Source: Roseburia sp. AF12-17LB (GTDB taxonomy: Bacteria; Bacillota; Clostridia; Lachnospirales; Lachnospiraceae). Taken from it: a DNA stretch of 64,000 nucleotides. The notes under the pieces were generated by a model, which was not told the origin of the DNA, searched no databases, and was given only the letters and a program-made list of their open reading frames with translations. Every line of letters begins with the position of its first letter. The first letter of the stretch is position 1. Location of the stretch: NCBI RefSeq assembly GCF_003479605.1, contig NZ_QUHR01000001.1, positions 1 through 64,000 of the forward strand. Direction: 5' to 3'. Position numbers and translations under genes: made by a program. Shown piece after piece: positions 54,048-63,966 of this stretch.

Positions 54048-57000
54048 ATGCCAGGAACAGTAAAACAGGAAACTTACCAGCCGATACAGTTTGATGCAAT
54101 TCAGATTGGTCTGGCATCACCTGAGAAAATCAGAGAGTGGTCCAGAGGAGAAGTTAAGAAACCTGAGACCATTAACTATAGAACTTTGAAACCGGAAAAA
54201 GACGGATTATTCTGTGAGAAGATTTTTGGACCGAGCAAAGACTGGGAATGTCATTGTGGTAAGTACAAAAAGATTCGTTATAAAGGTGTTGTCTGCGACC
54301 GCTGTGGTGTTGAAATCACCAAAGCCAGCGTTCGTAGAGAGCGTATGGGACATATCGAGCTTGCAGCTCCGGTATCCCATATCTGGTACTTCAAAGGAAT
54401 TCCATCCCGTATGGGATTAATCTTAGATCTTTCTCCAAGAACATTGGAGAAGGTTCTGTACTTTGCTTCCTATATCGTACTGGATGCAGGTTCTACAGAT
54501 TTATCTGTAAAGCAGGTATTATCCGAGCAGGAATATCAGGATGCAAGGGAAAAATATGGCAGCTCTTTCCGTGTTGGAATGGGTGCAGAAGCCATTCTTG
54601 AGTTATTACAGGCAATTGACCTGGAGAAAGATGCAGCAGAGCTGAAAGCAGAATTAAAAGATGCTACCGGCCAGAAACGTGCAAGAATCATCAAGAGACT
54701 GGAAGTGGTAGAATCCTTCCGTGAATCCGGAAATAAACCGGAGTGGATGATTATGACCGTTATCCCGGTTATTCCACCAGACTTACGTCCTATGGTACAG
54801 CTGGATGGTGGACGTTTTGCAACATCTGATTTAAATGATTTATATCGTAGAATTATCAATAGAAACAACCGTCTGAGAAGATTGTTAGAGTTAGGTGCAC
54901 CTGATATCATCGTTCGTAACGAGAAGAGAATGCTGCAGGAAGCAGTAGATGCCCTGATTGACAACGGTAGAAGAGGAAGACCGGTAACCGGACCTGGTAA
55001 CCGTGCTCTGAAATCTCTGTCCGATATGCTGAAAGGTAAATCTGGACGTTTCCGTCAGAACCTTCTTGGAAAACGTGTAGACTACTCTGGACGTTCCGTT
55101 ATCGTCGTAGGACCGGAACTTAAGATTTATCAGTGTGGTCTGCCAAAAGAAATGGCAATCGAGCTGTTTAAACCGTTTGTTATGAAAGAGCTGGTTGCAA
55201 ACGGAACTGCACACAATATTAAGAGTGCAAAGAAGATGGTTGAAAGATTACAGCCGGAAGTCTGGGATGTCTTAGAAGACGTCATCAAAGAGCATCCGGT
55301 TATGCTGAATCGTGCTCCTACACTGCACAGACTCGGTATTCAGGCATTTGAGCCAATCCTGGTAGAAGGTAAAGCAATTAAGCTTCACCCATTGGTATGT
55401 ACCGCATACAACGCCGACTTCGACGGAGACCAGATGGCTGCCCATTTACCACTGTCACAGGAAGCACAGGCAGAATGCCGTTTTATGCTGCTTTCACCGA
55501 ACAACCTGTTAAAACCTTCTGATGGAGGCCCTGTAGCCGTTCCTTCACAGGATATGGTTCTTGGTATCTACTATCTGACACAGGAAAGACCAGGTTCCTT
55601 AGGAGAAGGTGGATACTATAAGAGCGTAAACGAAGCAATTCTGGCATATGAGAATCAGGCACTTACACTGCATTCCAGAATCCATGTGCGTGTTCATAAG
55701 ACAATGCCGGATGGAACTGTTAAGACTGGTGTCGTTGAGTCAACACTGGGAAGATTTATCTTCAATGAAATCATTCCTCAGGATTTAGGTTTCGTAGACA
55801 GAAGCAAGCCTGAAAATGAACTGGTACTGGAAATCGATTTCCATGTAGCAAAGAAACAGTTAAAACAGATTCTGGAAAAAGTTATTAATACACACGGAGC
55901 AACCAAGACCGCTGAGGTATTAGACGATATTAAGTCCATGGGTTACAAGTACTCTACAAGAGCAGCTATGACCGTATCTATTTCAGATATGACGGTACCG
56001 CCTCAGAAACCGGAAATGATTGCAAAGGCTCAGGATACGGTAGACCGCATTTCAAGACAGTACAAACGTGGTCTTATTACAGAGGAAGAGCGTTACAAAG
56101 AAGTTGTTGAAACATGGAAAGAGACTGATGATGAGCTGACAGAAGCACTGCTTTCCGGTCTGGACAAATACAATAACATCTTCATGATGGCTGATTCCGG
56201 AGCCCGTGGTTCTGATAAACAGATTAAACAGTTAGCAGGTATGCGTGGTTTGATGGCGGATACAACCGGTAGAACAATCGAGCTGCCTATCAAATCAAAC
56301 TTCCGTGAAGGTCTTGAAGTATTGGAGTACTTCATGTCTGCGCATGGAGCACGAAAAGGTATGTCCGATACTGCGTTACGTACCGCCGATTCCGGTTACT
56401 TAACCAGACGTCTGGTAGACGTATCACAGGATCTGATTGTCCGTGAATCTGATTGCTGTGCAGGCACAGGAAGAGAGATTCCTGGTATGTATGTCAAAGC
56501 ATTCATGGATGGAAAAGAAGAAATCGAAAGTCTCGAAGAGCGTATTACAGGAAGATTCTCCTGTGAGACAATTTGCGATAAAGATGGTAATGTGCTTGTA
56601 AAAGCAAACCATATGATTACACCAAAACGTGCTGCAGCAATTATGAGCAAGGGTGTAGATGAGAATGGAGAGCCATTAACCAAGGTTAAAATCCGTACCA
56701 TTCTTACCTGCCGTTCCCACATCGGAGTTTGTGCAAAATGTTATGGAAGCAATATGGCTACCGGTCAGGCAGTACAGGTTGGTGAAGCAGTTGGTATTAT
56801 CGCAGCTCAGTCTATCGGAGAACCTGGTACACAGCTTACCATGAGAACATTCCACAACGGTGGTGTTGCCGGTGACGATATTACACAGGGTCTTCCTCGT
56901 GTCGAGGAGCTGTTTGAGGCAAGAAAGCCTAAGGGACTTGCAATTATCACAGAATTTGGTGGTGTTGCAACCATTAAAGATACCAAGAAGAAACGTGAGA

Positions 57001-57719
57001 TCATTGTAACAAACAATGAAACAGGTGAGACTAAGACTTATCTGATTCCTTACGGTTCCAGAATTAAGATTATGGATGGCGCAGTATTAGAGGCTGGTGA
57101 TGAACTGACCGAAGGTTCTGTAAATCCACACGATATCCTTAAGATTAAGGGCGTACGTGCCGTACAGGATTACCTGATTCAGGAAGTACAGCGTGTATAC
57201 CGTCTGCAGGGTGTTGAGATTAATGATAAACATATCGAGGTTATCGTTCGTCAGATGTTAAAGAAGATTCGTATTGAAAATAACGGAGATTCTGAGTTCC
57301 TGCCAGGAACATTAGTAGATAATCTGGATTACGAAGAGATGAATGAGCAGTTAGAGGAAGAAGGCAAAGAGCCGGCAGAAGGTAAACAGGTATTACTTGG
57401 TATTACCAAAGCATCTTTGGCAACCAACTCCTTCTTATCAGCAGCATCCTTCCAGGAGACAACTAAGGTTCTGACAGAAGCAGCTATCAAGGGCAAGATT
57501 GACCCATTGATTGGTCTGAAAGAGAACGTAATTATCGGTAAGCTGATTCCGGCTGGTACTGGTATGAAGCGTTATCGTAACATCAAACTGAACACAGATG
57601 TAAACGAAGAGGAAGAACTCTCCTTTGATGATTTTGACGGATTCGATGAAGCACCTGTGACAGATGAAATCGAAGAGACAGAAGCAAAAGAAGAAGTAAC
57701 TGCTTCTACAGAAGAATAA
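54048..57719 (+). CDS. rpoC: RNA polymerase subunit beta'
   Basis: The 1223-residue beta' subunit, full length for Firmicutes. The N-terminal zinc ribbon has [22 protein letters not shown] (about residues 66-87). The active-site magnesium motif [10 protein letters not shown] lies at about 452-461. The trigger-loop region is [31 protein letters not shown], and the second zinc site has [16 protein letters not shown] 54048 is preferred, 8 bases after GGAAGGGAG; the upstream GTG at 54039 overlaps that site. The C-terminal tail is acidic, as in the beta subunit here. A terminator follows, so rps and fus genes are not in the same unit within the window. Confidence 0.98.
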   Translation: MPGTVKQETYQPIQFDAIQIGLASPEKIREWSRGEVKKPETINYRTLKPEKDGLFCEKIFGPSKDWECHCGKYKKIRYKGVVCDRCGVEITKASVRRERMGHIELAAPVSHIWYFKGIPSRMGLILDLSPRTLEKVLYFASYIVLDAGSTDLSVKQVLSEQEYQDAREKYGSSFRVGMGAEAILELLQAIDLEKDAAELKAELKDATGQKRARIIKRLEVVESFRESGNKPEWMIMTVIPVIPPDLRPMVQLDGGRFATSDLNDLYRRIINRNNRLRRLLELGAPDIIVRNEKRMLQEAVDALIDNGRRGRPVTGPGNRALKSLSDMLKGKSGRFRQNLLGKRVDYSGRSVIVVGPELKIYQCGLPKEMAIELFKPFVMKELVANGTAHNIKSAKKMVERLQPEVWDVLEDVIKEHPVMLNRAPTLHRLGIQAFEPILVEGKAIKLHPLVCTAYNADFDGDQMAAHLPLSQEAQAECRFMLLSPNNLLKPSDGGPVAVPSQDMVLGIYYLTQERPGSLGEGGYYKSVNEAILAYENQALTLHSRIHVRVHKTMPDGTVKTGVVESTLGRFIFNEIIPQDLGFVDRSKPENELVLEIDFHVAKKQLKQILEKVINTHGATKTAEVLDDIKSMGYKYSTRAAMTVSISDMTVPPQKPEMIAKAQDTVDRISRQYKRGLITEEERYKEVVETWKETDDELTEALLSGLDKYNNIFMMADSGARGSDKQIKQLAGMRGLMADTTGRTIELPIKSNFREGLEVLEYFMSAHGARKGMSDTALRTADSGYLTRRLVDVSQDLIVRESDCCAGTGREIPGMYVKAFMDGKEEIESLEERITGRFSCETICDKDGNVLVKANHMITPKRAAAIMSKGVDENGEPLTKVKIRTILTCRSHIGVCAKCYGSNMATGQAVQVGEAVGIIAAQSIGEPGTQLTMRTFHNGGVAGDDITQGLPRVEELFEARKPKGLAIITEFGGVATIKDTKKKREIIVTNNETGETKTYLIPYGSRIKIMDGAVLEAGDELTEGSVNPHDILKIKGVRAVQDYLIQEVQRVYRLQGVEINDKHIEVIVRQMLKKIRIENNGDSEFLPGTLVDNLDYEEMNEQLEEEGKEPAEGKQVLLGITKASLATNSFLSAASFQETTKVLTEAAIKGKIDPLIGLKENVIIGKLIPAGTGMKRYRNIKLNTDVNEEEELSFDDFDGFDEAPVTDEIEETEAKEEVTASTEE

Positions 57720-57751
57720 GAGTCAGTTCTGTGAACTGGCAGAGCTAATGG

Positions 57752-57790
57752 AAGGGAAGCTCTGGCTTAATAGGCCGGAGTTTCCCTTTC
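57752..57790 (+). terminator. Terminator of rpoBC
   Basis: AAGGGAAGCTCTGGC (57752-57766) pairs with GCCGGAGTTTCCCTT (57774-57788) with two wobble pairs and a 7-base loop. The T-run is short. Confidence 0.75.
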
Positions 57791-57891
57791 TGACATATAT
57801 AAGAATAGATTCACCGGATGAAGATATAAAATTGGATAGATTGAACAAAAATAAAAAATACATTTTGTGTATAATTTCATGAAGAGAGATG

Positions 57892-57929
57892 TTGACGAAA
57901 TCACTAACATTATGTATAATGACAACGTA
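57892..57929 (+). promoter_or_regulatory. Sigma-A promoter of lacI-type gene with operator half-site
   Basis: TTGACG (57892-57897), 17 bases, TATAAT (57915-57920). Overlapping the end of the -10 is TGACAACGT (57920-57928), one complete arm of the palindrome found at 59045-59058. This suggests autoregulation by the LacI-family product. Confidence 0.75.
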
Positions 57930-57961
57930 AGACAAAGAAAGATGGGTTGTGAAAAGTGCAT

Positions 57962-58990
57962 ATGACAACGAAAGACAATAAGAAGAAATCAAGTAATGTA
58001 ACAATAGTGGATGTGGCGGATATGTGTGGAGTTTCCGTAAAAACAGTATCAAGAGTTGTAAATCAGGACTCTAATGTATCGGAGCGCACCCGAAAAAAAG
58101 TATTAGATGCAATTAAGGAAACGGGATATCAGGTAAATATGTTTGCCCGGGGATTGAAAGGACAGAAAACCAATATAATCATGATATTTACCGACCGGCA
58201 TGGAGAAGAACATTTGAGCAACTGGCATACTTTGATGCTGAAATACCTTTTCCGCTATGCAAAAGAAAGTGGAATGAAGGTTGTGATGTCACCATCTAAC
58301 AGTACAAGGTGTATTGATGATGATACAGACGGATTTACTCTGCTGGCAAATGGAATGGCAGATGGCGCAATCCTGCTGGAAAATGTACACAGTGACCCGA
58401 GGGCAGTATATTTCCGGGAACACAATATTCCGTATGTAATGTTTGGAGAACCGGATGATGATGAGACCTACGCCGTCAGTCTGGATAACTATCAGGTAGG
58501 ATATAAAGGCGGTGAATATCTGACTGGCTGCAGATACCGCAATATAGCATTTTTGGTCGGAGAAGCAAAGTTCTTATCTACACAGAACCGTATAAAAGGA
58601 TTTGAAGATTCCGTAAAAGGAAAAGAGGGAAAATACAGAGTTTATTCTGGTGTAAATTCCATACAGCTTGCGTATGAAAAAGCCAATGAATTGCTGGCAG
58701 AGGGAAATGTGGACGCTTTCTTCATATCAGGAGATGAAAGAGCACTCGGTGTTTATCAGGCAATACATGAACATGGGCTGAGGATTCCAGAAGATGTTGC
58801 GGTATTAGGTGTAGACAATATTCCGATTGGAAAATATTATTATCCAAGAATATCAACAATTGATCAGAACTTTGAACAATTGGCAAAAGAGTGTATTGAC
58901 CGGCTGGTAAAATTAATTAGAGGTGAAAAAATAGAAGGTGGAAAAGTGATAGAGTTCCAGCCTGAAGTATTAGAAAGGGAGTCAACATAA
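57962..58990 (+). CDS. LacI-family transcriptional regulator
   Basis: A 342-residue LacI/GalR regulator. The N-terminal helix-turn-helix and hinge is VTIVDVADMCGVSVKTVSRVVNQDSNVSERTRKKVLDAIKETGYQVNMFARGL. The periplasmic-binding-protein-like sensor domain follows, with typical DAFFISGDERALGVYQAIHEHGLRIPEDVAVLGVDNIPIGKYYYPRISTIDQN. It lies directly before the phosphorylase/ABC operon, whose upstream region carries a palindromic operator, so a disaccharide-type effector is likely. The start is uncertain between ATG 57962 and GTG 57956, both with weak ribosome sites. Confidence 0.92.
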   Translation: MTTKDNKKKSSNVTIVDVADMCGVSVKTVSRVVNQDSNVSERTRKKVLDAIKETGYQVNMFARGLKGQKTNIIMIFTDRHGEEHLSNWHTLMLKYLFRYAKESGMKVVMSPSNSTRCIDDDTDGFTLLANGMADGAILLENVHSDPRAVYFREHNIPYVMFGEPDDDETYAVSLDNYQVGYKGGEYLTGCRYRNIAFLVGEAKFLSTQNRIKGFEDSVKGKEGKYRVYSGVNSIQLAYEKANELLAEGNVDAFFISGDERALGVYQAIHEHGLRIPEDVAVLGVDNIPIGKYYYPRISTIDQNFEQLAKECIDRLVKLIRGEKIEGGKVIEFQPEVLEREST

Positions 58991-58996
58991 TGAAAG

Positions 58997-59016
58997 GCCG
59001 GAGAAAAATCTCCGGC
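58997..59016 (+). terminator. Hairpin after the LacI-type gene
   Basis: GCCGGAGA (58997-59004), loop AAAA, TCTCCGGC (59009-59016): a perfect 8-bp stem. The T-run is offset by about 15 bases (59029-59035), so termination may be partial. Confidence 0.55.
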
Positions 59017-59044
59017 ACACACAATATATTTTTTTACCACAAAA

Positions 59045-59058
59045 TGACAACGTTGTCA
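59045..59058. promoter_or_regulatory. LacI-family operator of the sugar operon
   Basis: TGACAACGTTGTCA is a perfect 14-base palindrome with the central CG typical of LacI/GalR operators. It lies 45 bases before the phosphorylase gene. Its right half, TTGTCA, could also be the -35 box, so bound repressor would block the promoter. Confidence 0.8.
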
Positions 59059-59103
59059 ACAAATAACAAAATTGTTCAATAACCTGATACATAGGAGAAA
59101 ATT

Positions 59104-60813
59104 ATGCGACAGGAACTGGAAAAAGAATTAAGAGAATTATATAGACAGATATATGGAGAAAAGGAAGCAGAACAGCTGTTGAAGGATGTGGATGAATTGA
59201 TAAAAAATAGTCCGCAGAAGAATACAAAGCAATGGCTTACACAGAAAGACGCAGTTCTGATTACTTATGGTGATTCTATCATAGATAAAGAAGAAGCGGG
59301 ACTTAAAGCATTAAATGATTTTTTGAAAAAGCATGTAGCGGATGCTATCAGTATAGTACATATTCTGCCGATGTTTCCCTATACATCAGATGATGGCTTT
59401 TCGGTGAGCGATTACAGAAAAGTAAATCCGGCACTGGGTGACTGGGAAGATGTAAACAGACTTGGTGAATCGTATGATTTAATGTTTGATGCAGTAATTA
59501 ATCACTGTTCAAAATCAAATGAATGGTTTCAAAAATGTTTAAAAGGAGAAAAACCATATAAAGACTTTTTTATAGAAGCAGATCCAAAAGCTGATTACAG
59601 CAAAGTGACCAGACCAAGAGCACTTCCTTTGCTGACAGAATTTGACACTAAGGAAGGGAAAAAGAGCTATTGGACAACATTTAGCACAGATCAGATTGAC
59701 TTAAATTATCAGAGTATTGATTTATACAAAGAAATCTTATCTATTCTTTTGTACTATACACAGAATGGTGCAAGAATGATTCGGCTGGATGCAATTGGTT
59801 TTTTGTGGAAAGAACTTGGAACAACATGTATGCATCTGCCACAGACACATAAGGTGGTGCAGAGTTTCCGCAAAATTTTAGATGAAGCAGCACCGGGAAC
59901 ATTGATTATTACGGAGACAAATGTGCCTCATAAAGAAAATATCAGTTATTTTGGTGAGGGCGAAAAAGAAGCACATATGGTATACCAGTTTCCACTGCCA
60001 CCATTGGTTATGTTTTCGATTCTTACAGGGAACTCTGAAAAATTAATAGAATGGGCAAAAAATTTATCGGAACCACCGGTGGGATGCACTTATTTTAATT
60101 TCTTGAGTTCCCATGATGGAATTGGTGTCCGTCCGGTAGAGGGAATATTAACGAAGGAAGAAATTCAGCTTATGGTTGATGCAACTCTTCGGAATGGCGG
60201 AGAAGTCTCTTATAAAGATAATGGAGACGGAACAAAAAGTCCATATGAATTAAATATCAATTATCAGGATGCACTTGCCTCCCCGGAAGATTCGGATGAG
60301 ATCAGAATAAAAAGATTTCTTGCAGCAGAAACAATTTTACTTAGTATGCAGGGACTTCCTGCAATTTATATTCATAGTCTTCTGGGTTCCAGAAATGATT
60401 ATTATGATAAGGCAGTATCTGGAATTTACAGAAGAATAAACCGGGAACAGCTGGACGTAAGCAGGCTGGAGAGACAGCTTACAGAAGAAACAAACCGGAA
60501 GAAAATATTCGAAGAACTAATCCGGAGAATTAATATCCGGAAAGAACATCCGGCATTTGCGCCGGAGGCAAAACAGGAAGTAATCCAGACTTCTTCCAAG
60601 GTCTTTCACATCAGAAGATTTACGGAGGAAGAACGGCTTACCATATATATTAATATTTCAGAGGAAGTGTGGCAGAGTGGTGAGAATGAAGTGAGTGGAA
60701 AAAATCTTCTGACCGGTAAGGAGATAAAAGGAACACTTGTACTTTCTGGCTATGAAGCAGCATGGATTCTGGAAAATAACTCACACAATAAAGGAAAAGG
60801 AGAAGGAATATGA
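59104..60813 (+). CDS. GH13 subfamily 18 sugar phosphorylase (sucrose/glucosylglycerate phosphorylase-like)
   Basis: A 569-residue GH13_18 enzyme that splits an alpha-glucoside with phosphate to give alpha-glucose 1-phosphate. Family motifs: ITYGDSI (53-59), ILPMFPYTSDDGFSVSDYRKVNPALGDWEDV (88-117), nucleophile Asp229 in MIRLDAIGFLWKE, acid/base Glu271 in IITETNVPHKEN, and Asp338 in SHDGIGVRP. Length and the HDGIGVRP-type loop are closer to glucosylglycerate phosphorylases (YcjM type) than to classical 490-residue sucrose phosphorylase, so the natural substrate is open. AGGAGA precedes ATG. The stop overlaps the next start (ATGA), and an ABC importer follows. Confidence 0.85.
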   Translation: MRQELEKELRELYRQIYGEKEAEQLLKDVDELIKNSPQKNTKQWLTQKDAVLITYGDSIIDKEEAGLKALNDFLKKHVADAISIVHILPMFPYTSDDGFSVSDYRKVNPALGDWEDVNRLGESYDLMFDAVINHCSKSNEWFQKCLKGEKPYKDFFIEADPKADYSKVTRPRALPLLTEFDTKEGKKSYWTTFSTDQIDLNYQSIDLYKEILSILLYYTQNGARMIRLDAIGFLWKELGTTCMHLPQTHKVVQSFRKILDEAAPGTLIITETNVPHKENISYFGEGEKEAHMVYQFPLPPLVMFSILTGNSEKLIEWAKNLSEPPVGCTYFNFLSSHDGIGVRPVEGILTKEEIQLMVDATLRNGGEVSYKDNGDGTKSPYELNINYQDALASPEDSDEIRIKRFLAAETILLSMQGLPAIYIHSLLGSRNDYYDKAVSGIYRRINREQLDVSRLERQLTEETNRKKIFEELIRRINIRKEHPAFAPEAKQEVIQTSSKVFHIRRFTEEERLTIYINISEEVWQSGENEVSGKNLLTGKEIKGTLVLSGYEAAWILENNSHNKGKGEGI

Positions 60814-62144
60814 AGAAGAAAATTTTAAGCATGATGTTAGTAGCAGCAATGACCGTTGGAACATTGGCTGGCTGCGGCAGCAATTCAGGAAATGGAAATT
60901 CTGAAAAAGGAACAGATACGACAGCAGATGCAGGAGAAGAGGTTACTATCCAGTTTATGCATATGCAGGTAGAGCAGGAAAGACAGGATGTAATTGCAAA
61001 ACTGATTGAAGAGTTTGAAGCAGAGAATCCTGGAATTAAAGTAGAACAGATGCCTACAAATGAGGATGATTATGATACAAAAATCACATCCCTTGGTGGA
61101 ACCGGTGTACTTCCGGCAGTTATGGAATTCTCACAGGATCAGGCAAAGACAAGTGTAACGAATGATTTTATTGATTTGGAAGCAAATAAAGAGGTTATTG
61201 ACGGAAAAGGTGAAGATGCTTTCTTTGATGGAGCATTAAACGTAATTAAAACAGAAGATGGAAATGACTATGTTGGAGTTCCTGTTTCCGGATGGGTACA
61301 GGGAATCTGGTGTAATACAGCAATGTTAAAGGAAAAAGGATTTGATGTACCTCAGAACTGGGATGATGTATTAGAAATTGCAAAAGCATTTTATAATCCG
61401 GACAACAAACAGTACGGAATTGCATTACCTACATCAGAATCTGCATTTAGTGAACAGGTATTTTCACAGTTCGCAATTTCCAATGGAGCAAATGTATTTG
61501 ATGCAGATGGAAATGTAACCATTGATACACCGGAAATGAAAGAAGCATTAGATTTCTATAAAGAGCTTTCATCTTATTCTATGCCGGGTTCTACTGAAGT
61601 TGCAGATGTAAAAGATGCATTTATAAATCAGAATGCACCATTATGCCTGTATTCTACTTATATTTTAAGTGCTGTTCAGGAAGCAGGTTTCCTGGATGAT
61701 GTAGAACTGGCATTACCAAATAAGACACAGCAGGCAGCATATGGTTGTGTTATCGTATTATCCATTGCTTCCGGATTAAGTGATGCAGAGAAAGCAGCAG
61801 CAGAGAAATTTGTATCCTTTATGCTGGAAAAAGAAAACAATGAATCCTGGCTTCTGATGGCTCCTGGCGGAATCCAGCCGGTATTAAGTGAAGTAGCAGA
61901 AGATGCAGCATACAAAGAGAACGAAGCAATTGTCCCACTGGCACATCTCTTAGATGAAGTTGGAGTAGCATTTGATAATCTTCAGTTATTTGGATGTGTA
62001 GATGGTAAAAATTACATGGTAATGGGTGATGTTACCAACAAAGGAATTTTAAGCAAGATGATTAATAACGTAGTAGTACAGGGAAGTGACTCTCAGACAG
62101 AGCTGACAAATGCTCAGGCAGAAGTTGAAACAATGCTGAAATAA
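60810..62144 (+). CDS. ABC sugar transporter, substrate-binding lipoprotein
   Basis: A 444-residue extracellular solute-binding protein. The signal peptide MKKKILSMMLVAAMTVGTLAG ends at lipobox LAGC, so Cys22 is lipidated after cleavage. A Gly/Asn/Ser-rich linker follows, then a family-1 (carbohydrate) binding domain with EEVTIQFMHMQVEQERQDVIAKLIEEFEAENPGIKVEQMP and GVPVSGWVQGIWCNTAMLKEKG. Its start overlaps the phosphorylase stop by 4 bases. It delivers a sugar to the two permeases downstream. No ATPase gene is in the window; such importers often share an MsmK-type ATPase encoded elsewhere. Confidence 0.93.
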   Translation: MKKKILSMMLVAAMTVGTLAGCGSNSGNGNSEKGTDTTADAGEEVTIQFMHMQVEQERQDVIAKLIEEFEAENPGIKVEQMPTNEDDYDTKITSLGGTGVLPAVMEFSQDQAKTSVTNDFIDLEANKEVIDGKGEDAFFDGALNVIKTEDGNDYVGVPVSGWVQGIWCNTAMLKEKGFDVPQNWDDVLEIAKAFYNPDNKQYGIALPTSESAFSEQVFSQFAISNGANVFDADGNVTIDTPEMKEALDFYKELSSYSMPGSTEVADVKDAFINQNAPLCLYSTYILSAVQEAGFLDDVELALPNKTQQAAYGCVIVLSIASGLSDAEKAAAEKFVSFMLEKENNESWLLMAPGGIQPVLSEVAEDAAYKENEAIVPLAHLLDEVGVAFDNLQLFGCVDGKNYMVMGDVTNKGILSKMINNVVVQGSDSQTELTNAQAEVETMLK

Positions 62145-62160
62145 GAAGAAAGACATGGAA

Positions 62161-62184
62161 GGGGCACAGGTTATTATGTGCCCC
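62161..62184 (+). promoter_or_regulatory. Intercistronic hairpin after binding-protein gene
   Basis: GGGGCACA (62161-62168) pairs perfectly with TGTGCCCC (62177-62184) around an 8-base loop, with no T-run. Such hairpins behind binding-protein genes commonly protect the upstream mRNA and raise its level relative to the permease genes. Confidence 0.6.
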
Positions 62185-62223
62185 GGAAATGTCAACACTT
62201 TCCCGATAAATGAGGTAGAAAAG

Positions 62224-63105
62224 ATGAGGAAAAGAAGAGCATTAAGCGATACAAAATTTGCATATCTGCTGTTAGCCCCAAGTTTGATTCTGCTGGCAGC
62301 ATTAATTGGCTATCCAATGCTTTATAACATTTATATCAGTGTTCTGGACGTTCCGGTAAACCCACGTAAGCCTTCTGTATTTGTGGGATTAGATAATTAT
62401 ATATCTGTATTAACGGATCCATCCTTTTATCACAGTGTAATTACAACACTTGTGTTTACATTTGTAGTAGTTGTACTTAGTACGGTAGTTGGACTTGCAA
62501 TGGCGTGCTTTTTGAACCGTAAATTTGTAGGTAAAAAACTGGTAAATTCTTTAATAATATTGTCTTATGTAATTCCGTCGGTGTGTCTGATTTTTGCCTG
62601 GCGTTATATGTTCAATAATATTTATGGAATTATAAATTATATTGTGGTGGATGTGTTACATCTTGCAAAAGAGGTGCCGCTTTGGTTTGACCAGCCGGTC
62701 AGTGCTTTTATACTGGCTGCACTGTTTTGTATCTGGCGCTTCTTCTCATATGCATATCTTTCTTTTACTGCAATTCTTCAGACCATTGATAAATCATTGT
62801 ATGAAGCAGCAGATATAGATGGAGCAACAGCATGGCAGAAGTTTAAGGTGGTAACATACCCGGCATTAAAATCAACAATGGTTACCGTAGTAAGCCTGCG
62901 TATCATCTGGGTTTTCTATATTTATGCAGAAGTATATCTGTTGACGAAACAGGTAGATGTTATCGGTGTATATCTGTATGACATGGCATTTGCAACACAT
63001 GATTTTGGAAAGGCAGCTGCAATATCATTACTGTTGTTTGTACTGATATTTGCATGTGTAATAATGGTTAGAAAGGTGGTGCTCCGCAGTGAGAAAGAGG
63101 AATAG
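62224..63105 (+). CDS. ABC sugar transporter permease (MalF/UgpA type)
   Basis: A 293-residue inner permease with six predicted membrane helices, the first at about 14-36 (YLLLAPSLILLAALIGYPMLY). The ATPase-coupling EAA loop is YEAADIDGATAWQKFKVVTYPALKS (about 198-222). ATG 62224 is chosen because GAGGT lies 7 bases upstream and because the protein then begins RKRRALSDTKFAYLLLAPSL, as in the family; an upstream in-frame ATG at 62155 would place the hairpin at 62161-62184 inside the coding region. It overlaps the next permease gene by 17 bases. Confidence 0.92.
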   Translation: MRKRRALSDTKFAYLLLAPSLILLAALIGYPMLYNIYISVLDVPVNPRKPSVFVGLDNYISVLTDPSFYHSVITTLVFTFVVVVLSTVVGLAMACFLNRKFVGKKLVNSLIILSYVIPSVCLIFAWRYMFNNIYGIINYIVVDVLHLAKEVPLWFDQPVSAFILAALFCIWRFFSYAYLSFTAILQTIDKSLYEAADIDGATAWQKFKVVTYPALKSTMVTVVSLRIIWVFYIYAEVYLLTKQVDVIGVYLYDMAFATHDFGKAAAISLLLFVLIFACVIMVRKVVLRSEKEE

Positions 63106-63943
63106 GAATGCGAGAAAAATTCGTAAGAATATCGTCTTTTATGTAATACTCATTGCAGTTCTGGCGGTATTAGTATTTCCAATGATTATGATGCTGAGCA
63201 TCTCTCTGAAAGAAACTTCAGAGACAATTGGATATCCACCGACAATAATACCAAGAAGTTTTACATTAAAGCATTTTGCAGACATATTTAATGAGAGTAT
63301 TTTTCCGTTTATGAAGTATTTTAAAAACAGTATGTACATAGCGTTGATTACATCAGTGCTGGTAGTGTTCCTTGGAATCTTAGGAGGCTATGCACTGGCA
63401 AGACTTCGCTTTAAAGGGAAAAATGTAATGACAGAAATGTTTTTCTTTGTATATATGTTTTCCGGAATTTTATTGATTGTACCATTATATAAGATGCTTG
63501 CATCTATCGGATTACGAAATACAAGGGAAGCGGTAATTATCTGTATGATTATCCAGACATTGCCGACAGCTATTTACATGACACGAAGTTATTTTGAAAC
63601 TGTGCCATATGAGCTGGAAGAGGCAGGAAGGGTAGATGGTTTGTCGCGAATGGGCATTATTTTCCGCATTATGACACCGTTATCCATTCCGGGTCTGATT
63701 TCCGTATTTGTATATGCGTTTATGATTGCATGGAATGATGTATTATTTGCATCCATATTCTTAGATTCACCGGATAAATTGACGATTACAATCGGATTGA
63801 ATTCACTGTTTAATACACCGGATTATATCTGGGGCAGAATGATGGCAGCATCGCTTGTAACTTCACTGCCGATTGTAATTATGTATGCATTTAGTCAGAA
63901 CCTCATAAAGAGCGGCGCAACCGAAGGCGGCGTGAAAGGTTAA
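63089..63943 (+). CDS. ABC sugar transporter permease (MalG/UgpE type)
   Basis: A 284-residue second permease. A basic N terminus (RKRNRNARKIRKN) precedes six membrane helices, the first near 15-37 (IVFYVILIAVLAVLVFPMIMML). The EAA coupling loop is YELEEAGRVDGLSRMGIIFRIMTPLSIPG (about 172-200). It starts at GTG 63089, with AAAGGTGG upstream inside the preceding gene, and overlaps it by 17 bases, so the two permeases are made in equal amounts. With the binding lipoprotein it forms a CUT1-type importer, needing an ATPase encoded elsewhere. Confidence 0.93.
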   Translation: MRKRNRNARKIRKNIVFYVILIAVLAVLVFPMIMMLSISLKETSETIGYPPTIIPRSFTLKHFADIFNESIFPFMKYFKNSMYIALITSVLVVFLGILGGYALARLRFKGKNVMTEMFFFVYMFSGILLIVPLYKMLASIGLRNTREAVIICMIIQTLPTAIYMTRSYFETVPYELEEAGRVDGLSRMGIIFRIMTPLSIPGLISVFVYAFMIAWNDVLFASIFLDSPDKLTITIGLNSLFNTPDYIWGRMMAASLVTSLPIVIMYAFSQNLIKSGATEGGVKG

Positions 63944-63966
63944 TATAGGAAAAGGAGAATATTAAT

